Shown here in pieces: positions 58,304 to 64,000 of a DNA stretch of 64,000 nt. The position numbers and the translations under genes were made by a program. The first letter of the stretch is position 1. Every line of letters begins with the position of its first letter. The notes beneath the pieces were generated by a model. That model saw only the letters and a list, made by a program, of their open reading frames with translations. It ran no database searches and had not been told where the DNA came from. Source of the DNA: Corynebacterium casei LMG S-19264 (lineage in GTDB: Bacteria; Actinomycetota; Actinomycetes; Mycobacteriales; Mycobacteriaceae); the NCBI RefSeq assembly GCF_000550785.1, contig NZ_CP004350.1, positions 2,212,009 through 2,276,008 on the forward strand. Reading direction: 5' to 3'.

Positions 58304-59404
58304 TCAGGCTTCGCGCATCTCTGCCATGCGCCAGCGAATGCCTGCTTCGAGGAAGTCATCAATATCGCCGTCGAGTACCTTCGATGGATCGCCCACTTCA
58401 TGGTTAGTGCGCAGGTCCTTGACCATTTGATAAGGATGCAGGACATAAGAGCGCATCTGATTACCCCACGATGCATTACCGCCGGCACCGAGTGCATCCA
58501 TTTCGGCGCGCTCTTCTTGGCGCTTGCGCTCCAACAGCTTCGCCTGCAGCACGCGCATCGCAGACGCCTTATTTTGAATCTGCGATTTCTCATTCTGACA
58601 GGTCACCACAATGCCCGTGGGCACGTGCGTTAAGCGCACTGCCGAGTCCGTGGTGTTGACGGACTGTCCGCCAGGGCCTGAAGAGCGGTAGACATCCACG
58701 CGGACTTCCGCATCGGGGATCTCAATAGAGTCAGTCTGCTCCACGACGGGCAAAACCTCGACCTCGGCGAAGGAAGTCTGCCGGCGGTTTTGGTTATCAA
58801 AGGGCGACAAGCGCACCAAGCGGTGTGCGCCTTGTTCGACGGACAACGTGCCGTACATATATTCACCGTGGACTACAAAAGTCGCCGACTTGATGCCGGC
58901 TTCTTCGGCATAAGAAATGTCATAGACATCCACCTTGTGCCCGTGCTTATCTGCCCAGCGGGTGTACATGCGCATGAGCATCTCCGCCCAGTCCGCCGCA
59001 TCCACGCCACCGGCGCCAGAGCGGATATTAATCACTGCTTCACGCTGGTCATATTCTCCAGAAAGCATGGTTGTTACTTCCAAAGATTCGATGGCTTCGC
59101 GCAGGTCGGCAAGTTCTTCATCGACAAGCGATGCATCGCCTTCCTCTTCTGCAAGCTCATACATCACCGGCAGATCATCCAAGCGCTGCCGCAGCGATGA
59201 CAGTTTCTTGAGCTTGCTCTGGGTCGAGGACAGCTCCGAGGTAACTTTCTGCGCATGGTTTGGGTCATCCCACAGTGATGGATCACCGGCCTGAGCTTCC
59301 AGCTCACGCGCCCGTTCTTCAAGCGCACGCGGATCCATGACCTTTTCAATAGTGGTCAAGGTGGCAGAAAGATCATCAATCGCTGCAGAAATATCCGGTT
59401 GCAT
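58304..59404 (-). CDS. prfB: Peptide chain release factor 2
   Basis: 366-residue class I release factor for UGA/UAA. Contains the recognition tripeptide SPF ([21 protein letters not shown]), the peptidyl-tRNA hydrolysis motif GGQ ([25 protein letters not shown]), and RF2-type N-terminus. The frame is continuous; there is no programmed +1 frameshift as in many bacteria. ATG at 59404 chosen over a frame extension to 59437. Divergent from the IMPase gene, 70 bp between starts. Confidence 0.96.
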   Translation of the reverse strand: MQPDISAAIDDLSATLTTIEKVMDPRALEERARELEAQAGDPSLWDDPNHAQKVTSELSSTQSKLKKLSSLRQRLDDLPVMYELAEEEGDASLVDEELADLREAIESLEVTTMLSGEYDQREAVINIRSGAGGVDAADWAEMLMRMYTRWADKHGHKVDVYDISYAEEAGIKSATFVVHGEYMYGTLSVEQGAHRLVRLSPFDNQNRRQTSFAEVEVLPVVEQTDSIEIPDAEVRVDVYRSSGPGGQSVNTTDSAVRLTHVPTGIVVTCQNEKSQIQNKASAMRVLQAKLLERKRQEERAEMDALGAGGNASWGNQMRSYVLHPYQMVKDLRTNHEVGDPSKVLDGDIDDFLEAGIRWRMAEMREA

Positions 59405-59474
59405 GGCACTAGAGTCTACCGCGCGGGAGCATTTCAATTCGCAATCACCTGATAAAGCGACAACAATAGCTTCT

Positions 59475-60308
59475 ATGACTGAATCAGCTCAGCCCACTTT
59501 TGAAGAGATGCTCGCAGCTATCACCAAGACTTTCATCGTCGCGCACGTCGATGACTCGGATGCACACCTTGCCCAGGCTTTGGTGTACAACGCCGGGCGT
59601 TTGGCGTGGCGCATGCGTGAACAGGGCATTTCCACCGAGCAAAAGACATCCGTGTCCGATGTCGTGACCGAAGCAGACCGCGCGGCAGAAAAATTCGTCG
59701 CAGGCGTGTTGGAGGCCATCCGCGGCGATGACGGCATCATCGGTGAGGAAGGCGCGCAGCGTGAGTCCAAGTCGGGGCGTACCTGGGTCATCGATCCAGT
59801 CGATGGCACCTATAACTTCACCAACGGCTCCGACTACTGGTGCTCGGCGTTGGCATTGACTGATGAGGACGGCACCGTGCTGGGTGCAGTGCATCGCCCG
59901 GCAATGGGCTACACGTGGTTCGGCGGCAGGGACTTCCCCACCTCGCGGGATAATAACGCCGTTGCACAGCTTGTCGATGCTCCGGCGTCGCAGATTTGCC
60001 TCGCCACCTACTTGCATCCACGCTTTATGGCTGACGATGCCATCCGTGGCGCATGGCAGTCCGTGGCACAGAACTTTGCCTCCGTGCGGATGCTGGGTGC
60101 AGGTTCTGTGGACCTGTCCACCGTGGCCGATGGCACGATGGGGGCATGGATTCAGCACACCGTTCCGGACTGGGATTGGCTGCCTGGCCAGGCATTAGTA
60201 CACGCTGCCGGGGGTGCGACTTCCAAAGTTGAAGCCGGTGGAGTTGAATGGTGTATCGCTGGCAACCAGCAGGTAGTTTCGGAAATGGAGAACATGCTTC
60301 GTGGGTAA
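59475..60308 (+). CDS. Inositol monophosphatase-family protein (HisN neighbour)
   Basis: 277-residue Mg-dependent phosphatase: [61 protein letters not shown], and the C-terminal [17 protein letters not shown]. Metal ligands (Glu-Glu, Asp-Pro-x-Asp-Gly-Thr) are in place. It overlaps hisN by 8 bp. C. glutamicum has the same tandem pair; substrate of this first member is uncertain (inositol-, histidinol- or other phosphate). ATG at 59475 follows an AACAAT box by 7 nt. Confidence 0.88.
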   Translation: MTESAQPTFEEMLAAITKTFIVAHVDDSDAHLAQALVYNAGRLAWRMREQGISTEQKTSVSDVVTEADRAAEKFVAGVLEAIRGDDGIIGEEGAQRESKSGRTWVIDPVDGTYNFTNGSDYWCSALALTDEDGTVLGAVHRPAMGYTWFGGRDFPTSRDNNAVAQLVDAPASQICLATYLHPRFMADDAIRGAWQSVAQNFASVRMLGAGSVDLSTVADGTMGAWIQHTVPDWDWLPGQALVHAAGGATSKVEAGGVEWCIAGNQQVVSEMENMLRG

Positions 60309-61083
60309 GTACAAAGAAGACCTCGGATTAGCGCTAGAACTAGCAGGTCACGCCGATGTTGTGACCATGCACCGCTTTGAGGCCTCCGACCTTTCGGTCA
60401 AAGAAAAGCCCGATATGACACCTGTATCGGACGCTGATTTGGCGTGTGAGAAAAAGCTACGCGCCGAATTAAAGAAGGCCCGCCCGCAAGATGAGGTACT
60501 AGGCGAGGAATTCGGCGGGGATGCTGTGACCAAAGGACGCCAGTGGGTCATTGACCCGATTGACGGCACCAAGAACTACGTTCGAGGCGTGCCGGTCTGG
60601 GCGACACTGATTTCGCTTCTGGAAGATGGCGTTCCGGTGGTGTCTGTCGTGTCAGCGCCGGCGTTGCGTCGCCGCTGGTATGCATCGAAAGGCGCTGGCG
60701 CATTCCGCGTCTGGTGTGGTGAGCCAAAGCAACTGAAGGTCTCTGAAGTCTCCCGTCTTTACGATGCCTCCCTGGCGTTTTCCTCCCTGTCTGGCTGGGG
60801 CGAGCGCAACATGCTCAATAACTTCATCAACCTGACCGAATCCACCTGGCGCCTGCGCGGCTACGGCGACTTCTGGAACTACTGCCTGGTTGCTGAAGGC
60901 GCTGTGGACATCGCCACCGAACCCGAGGTCTCCCTCTGGGACCTGGCTGCACCATCGCTGCTGGTCACTGAAGCCGGCGGCACCTTCACCGACCTCGACG
61001 GCAATGAAGGCCCCGCCGGTGGCTCTGCCATTGCCACCAACGGCCTGCTGCACGAGAAAGTCTTGAGCAAGCTCAACAAGTAG
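60301..61083 (+). CDS. hisN: Histidinol-phosphatase (IMPase family)
   Basis: 260 residues, GTG start within the end of the preceding gene. IMPase motifs: [112 protein letters not shown]. Length and position (second gene of the pair upstream of prfB-ftsEX) match C. glutamicum HisN, which dephosphorylates L-histidinol phosphate in histidine synthesis. Function assigned by synteny and resemblance. Confidence 0.85.
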   Translation: MGKYKEDLGLALELAGHADVVTMHRFEASDLSVKEKPDMTPVSDADLACEKKLRAELKKARPQDEVLGEEFGGDAVTKGRQWVIDPIDGTKNYVRGVPVWATLISLLEDGVPVVSVVSAPALRRRWYASKGAGAFRVWCGEPKQLKVSEVSRLYDASLAFSSLSGWGERNMLNNFINLTESTWRLRGYGDFWNYCLVAEGAVDIATEPEVSLWDLAAPSLLVTEAGGTFTDLDGNEGPAGGSAIATNGLLHEKVLSKLNK

Positions 61084-61170
61084 CTTCACTCCCCCTTTCT
61101 TCTACGCTATTGCCCCACCCCGGCAATTGTGATGTGCTTGAAGCACGCTGGAAAAGAAAGGGGGCTTTTC

Positions 61171-61383
61171 ATGTCCGACTCACAACAGTCGCGAAATGCC
61201 ATCATCAAAGCACTCATCGTTTTCGTCATGGCAGTCTTCGTTGGCGGCTATATAGGTTTGCAACATTCCGATGCCATTGCTCCGATTGTGTTTGTCGCGC
61301 TCGGGGTTTTCTTCGCTTGGATTGTGTACAGAACCAACCGTCCGAAGCCTGATGCTTCCGGGACAGCGCCTTCCGAACAGTGA
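61171..61383 (+). CDS. Small membrane protein, 70 aa
   Basis: Not recognised. Two membrane segments (IIKALIVFVMAVFVGGYIGLQ and AIAPIVFVALGVFFAWIVYR), short polar ends. ATG at 61171 behind GAAAGGGGG. Its last base pair overlaps the lipoprotein start, so the two are coupled. Confidence 0.6.
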   Translation: MSDSQQSRNAIIKALIVFVMAVFVGGYIGLQHSDAIAPIVFVALGVFFAWIVYRTNRPKPDASGTAPSEQ

Positions 61384-61853
61384 TGCGCCACACCAAAACC
61401 TTTCCGGTAGCTGCTTTGACCACAGTTGCCGCGCTTGCTCTGGTCTCGTGCGGCGCAAACGATCCTTTGCTGGCGCACCTGAAGACTTTTGAAAGCAACA
61501 TCGCGGGTGAACCCGCCGATGCCACCGCCATCCTGCGCGACATCTACGGGCCGGAGTGGGCCGAATTCGCCACCGTCTGCCCATATTCGCCCCAGCATGC
61601 TGTTGATGATGCTCTTGGCACGGAAGATTCCCCCATTCCGGACAATGGACTTTCAGAAGATGAGAACTACCTCTACCTCGCATCCGACGACCGCAATGAG
61701 AAATGGATTCGCTTCGCGCGCTCAGAAATGGACTTATGTAACCCCACAAATTCAAGCTCTCAGTCCTTGACCTTGGAACCAATCTCAGCCACGCTCGACT
61801 TCACGCTCATCCAGCCAGACTCAATATGGACGTTGACTGACTTCGGCAACTAG
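61383..61853 (+). CDS. Small putative lipoprotein, 156 aa
   Basis: Signal with lipobox LALVSCGAN (cysteine near residue 23), then a soluble acidic domain with two more cysteines (FATVCPYSPQHAVDD, MDLCNPTNSS). A GTG one codon earlier is possible. Family not recognised; secreted and membrane-attached by inference. Confidence 0.65.
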   Translation: MRHTKTFPVAALTTVAALALVSCGANDPLLAHLKTFESNIAGEPADATAILRDIYGPEWAEFATVCPYSPQHAVDDALGTEDSPIPDNGLSEDENYLYLASDDRNEKWIRFARSEMDLCNPTNSSSQSLTLEPISATLDFTLIQPDSIWTLTDFGN

Positions 61854-62018
61854 CCCGCAGTCATCTTTGAACACGCATAACTTGAGCACGATGGGAGCGA
61901 TGGATCTGATTTAAACCCCACCTGAAAGGGACTACAAGCCGATTCAAGAGGAAACGCCGACGCATCGGCAAGCAAGCATGCCTTGACGTGGTTTTGCTCT
62001 TGTAAGTGCGATGCACAT

Positions 62019-62060
62019 ACAAGGAAGTCCTCGAAGCAATAACTTCGAGGACTTCCTTGT
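62019..62060 (-). terminator. Terminator of the protease gene
   Basis: Perfect 18-bp stem (62019-62036 with 62043-62060), 6-nt loop, 21 bp after the protease stop; TGTTTAAAC on the plus side, weak T-tail on the minus side. The rest of 61854-62018 shows nothing. Confidence 0.85.
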
Positions 62061-62080
62061 TGTTTAAACAGTGCGTAGTG

Positions 62081-63256
62081 CTAGGCCAACTTAAAGCCTG
62101 CGCCTACTCCGCCGCGGCGGTTCATATCCGCGACTACTGCCTTGGAATCAGATGCAACGGTTGGAACGTGCAGCGCACCCTGCAGAGGGGTCACGCACGA
62201 AACACCAACGTTGCCTGGCCGGTAACCGCCGGAGATTGAACCAACGATTCGGCCATCCTTGAACACTGGGGCACCAGAGTCACCGACGGTGGCACATACC
62301 TGGTTGAGTTGAATGTTGTTGCCATTCATAAAGGTCATGCCGCAGGTGGTGCCGGTTGCAACGCCACGTTTGCAGACAACATCACCTGGGTTGACGGTTC
62401 CGCCAACACCGGTTGCGGTAACGCCGTTGTAGGAGTTGGTGACCTCAGCATCGGAGCCCAGCTCGATGACTGCGTAATCCAGTTCATCGCTCTTGGACAC
62501 GACGGTGCCGGTTGGGCCAACCTGCCAGGAGTCAGCAGATGCCACAGAGTCACCTACGTTGGCGCAGTGACCAGCAGTCAGGCCAACCTTGCGACCTTCA
62601 GCGTCAGTACCTGCCATGGTCAGGGTGCACATGGTCTGATCATTGATGTAGATCGGAGTGCCCGGACCGTACAAGGACTTGCCGCTGGTCATGGACTGAT
62701 TGGATTCTTCGGGCACACGAGGTGCATCGAAGTAAGAACCCGGTGCACGGTGCAGCACGAACTCTTCAAAAGGCTTGCCTGCGGCAACCTTGGAGAACAT
62801 GTCGTTGCGCCATACATAGTTCGGGTCCACCAGTACTGGCTTAAACTCCGGCTGGGTTGCTTCCTGCAATCCAATCGGGTTCGGGTTAGTCAGCACTTCA
62901 GTCTGGTTATAGACCTCAGTAGCGAATTCTTCTACCACATCAACTTCAGGCGCTACTGACTCAGGCACCGCTGGCGCTTGAATTTCAGGTACCTGAGGCA
63001 CATCCGGTACCTGCGGCATTTCCTGCGGAACTACCTGGTGCAGCGCGTCATCAACGGCGTCAGTTACCTGAGTATCTACCTCAGGGGCCTCAACGCCGAA
63101 GTTCGACAGCTCCCCACGAACATGATCTACAAATCCTGCCGAATCAATGACCGGATTTGGTAGTTCAGCAGCTCCCGCAGCTGGGGCTCCAATAAAAAAT
63201 GCACCCGCAAAGGCCGAGCCCACTAAGACCCTTTTTAGGTGCGGCATACAGCGCAT
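62081..63256 (-). CDS. Secreted trypsin-like serine protease (S1 family)
   Basis: 391 residues: Sec signal (LKRVLVGSAFAGAFFIGAPAAGAA), propeptide-like region to about 175 rich in Val-Pro (PQVPDVPQVPEIQ), then the chymotrypsin-fold domain with catalytic His in KVGLTAGHCANVG, Asp in SDELDYAVIELG and Ser in CATVGDSGAPVFKDGRIVGSISG. Three to four cysteines of the domain (MCTLTM, VVCKRG, TTCGM, QVCATV) allow disulfides. Extracellular protease; substrate unknown. Second in-frame ATG (MPHLKRV) could be the true start. Confidence 0.9.
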   Translation of the reverse strand: MRCMPHLKRVLVGSAFAGAFFIGAPAAGAAELPNPVIDSAGFVDHVRGELSNFGVEAPEVDTQVTDAVDDALHQVVPQEMPQVPDVPQVPEIQAPAVPESVAPEVDVVEEFATEVYNQTEVLTNPNPIGLQEATQPEFKPVLVDPNYVWRNDMFSKVAAGKPFEEFVLHRAPGSYFDAPRVPEESNQSMTSGKSLYGPGTPIYINDQTMCTLTMAGTDAEGRKVGLTAGHCANVGDSVASADSWQVGPTGTVVSKSDELDYAVIELGSDAEVTNSYNGVTATGVGGTVNPGDVVCKRGVATGTTCGMTFMNGNNIQLNQVCATVGDSGAPVFKDGRIVGSISGGYRPGNVGVSCVTPLQGALHVPTVASDSKAVVADMNRRGGVGAGFKLA

Positions 63257-63583
63257 AAGCTTATTGCCTCATTTCCACGTCTCACACACACATAATTCCC
63301 AGTGCAGCATCACACCGCACGAGCTCCCCCATCATGTCACGAGCAAACACCCCGCGTCGCCCAAAATTCCTCAGCGTTACACTCCCGTGACAATCCACCC
63401 GAATTCCCACCTGCGGGTTTTCAATAGCAGATCCCAAAACCGCAGGTAATTGCCCACTACTTGAGATAGCTCACAACCATGTAATACACCTTCGAGTACC
63501 CCCGATCGTGACTTGTTCCCACAGGAAACCCAAAGATTCAGGCTTCGCACGTCCGCCGCGCTTTAACTCAGCTACTCCTGCGT
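63257..63583. other. Intergenic region upstream of the protease
   Basis: 327 bp, C-rich on the plus strand; no supported gene, no repeat or strong hairpin seen. Confidence 0.4.
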
Positions 63584-63889
63584 TCACACGTCTTCATCTC
63601 GCAGGAGCCATCGACACAGTTCCCACTTCGCACGCTCGACCCCACCTGTATACGTCGCCTCCAGCCCATCTTCTACATGCTGCAGCAATTGCTCACTAAA
63701 CTGCTGCGCCGTCTCCGCATCCACCTTTGACCGCATTTCGTCGAGGGGATACTTCAGTTGGACAGCCCGGCCCCCACCCGTGGAATAAGAACACCAATCT
63801 TCGCCATATACCCGGAGTTCGCCTCCCAATAACGATGACTCGATAACCACGTTGCCAAAAATCAACGCCGGCAATTTTCGCTCAATCAT
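63584..63889 (-). CDS. Hypothetical protein, 101 aa
   Basis: Not recognised. Starts MIERKLPALIFGNVVIESSLLGGELRVYGEDWCSYS, with Trp/Cys residues and a helical second half (VDAETAQQFSEQLLQHVEDGL, GVERAKWELCRWLLRDEDV). Soluble. A promoter-like TTGACA (63928-63933) with TGGATA (63905-63910, 17-bp spacing) on the minus strand precedes it, supporting expression. Confidence 0.6.
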   Translation of the reverse strand: MIERKLPALIFGNVVIESSLLGGELRVYGEDWCSYSTGGGRAVQLKYPLDEMRSKVDAETAQQFSEQLLQHVEDGLEATYTGGVERAKWELCRWLLRDEDV

Positions 63890-64000
63890 GAACTTCAATC
63901 TACCTATCCATTTCTTTGTGCGACATATGTCAAACAGATCTTCAACGCATTACCAATGACTTTCGGAAAGTGATCCACAACCATGAGAGAGGTGAATTTG

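Overview
The window reads as chromosomal DNA of a Corynebacterium-type actinobacterium. This rests on the rRNA operon, on actinobacterial hallmark genes (SepH, DUF3027 protein, mycoredoxin, XPB-type helicase pair, Rpf, a CspB with a C-terminal tail, a DtxR-type operator), and on gene order that, from memory, matches the C. glutamicum gltA-mctC-thyA and ftsEX-smpB-ssrA regions and the Mycobacterium Rv0858c-Rv0884c region. Nothing was searched; species is not assigned.

Layout. 1-5.0 kb: N-terminal part of an Lhr helicase (cut by the window edge), then cysQ-thyA-folA-mycoredoxin and a tRNA-Arg(CCU). 5.0-10.6 kb: small zinc-finger-like ORF, FrnE-type DsbA protein preceded by a tiny overlapping ORF, a Tat-exported DUF1906 protein, a membrane-anchored serine hydrolase, and the monocarboxylate symporter operon. 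11-18 kb: aldo/keto reductase, FKBP isomerase, citrate synthase, SerC, SepH and a DUF6928-like protein. 18-26 kb: SpoU methyltransferase with a purine permease, DUF3027 protein, glutaminyl cyclase-like lipoprotein, a DUF2771-like protein, GntR regulator, a frameshifted SDR, cspB, and rpf1 behind a long structured leader. 26-34 kb: helicase XPB with its N-terminal-domain partner, a PLP aminotransferase, small membrane proteins and a lipoprotein. 34-40 kb: a complete 16S-23S-5S operon on the minus strand without spacer tRNA. 40-48 kb: a siderophore ABC importer with a DtxR-like box, then an AbgT transporter with an M20 amidohydrolase and a DUF488 protein. 55-62 kb: ssrA, smpB, ftsX, ftsE, prfB, two IMPase-family genes (the second likely hisN), two small exported or membrane proteins. 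62-64 kb: secreted trypsin-like protease and a hypothetical gene.

The most unusual part is 48.2-54.8 kb, lying between the DUF488 gene and the 3' end of ssrA. It holds a two-component pair, a divergent 49-residue ORF, a LuxR-type regulator with a degenerate receiver, a small secreted four-cysteine protein behind its own strong promoter, and a three-gene ABC exporter or immunity-type unit. A truncated integrase start sits next to the ssrA 3' end. I read this as a remnant genomic island carrying a regulated secreted-peptide and ABC transporter system that I cannot assign to a described family.

Several genes have a -10-like hexamer 6-8 nt before the start codon, which suggests frequent leaderless transcription.
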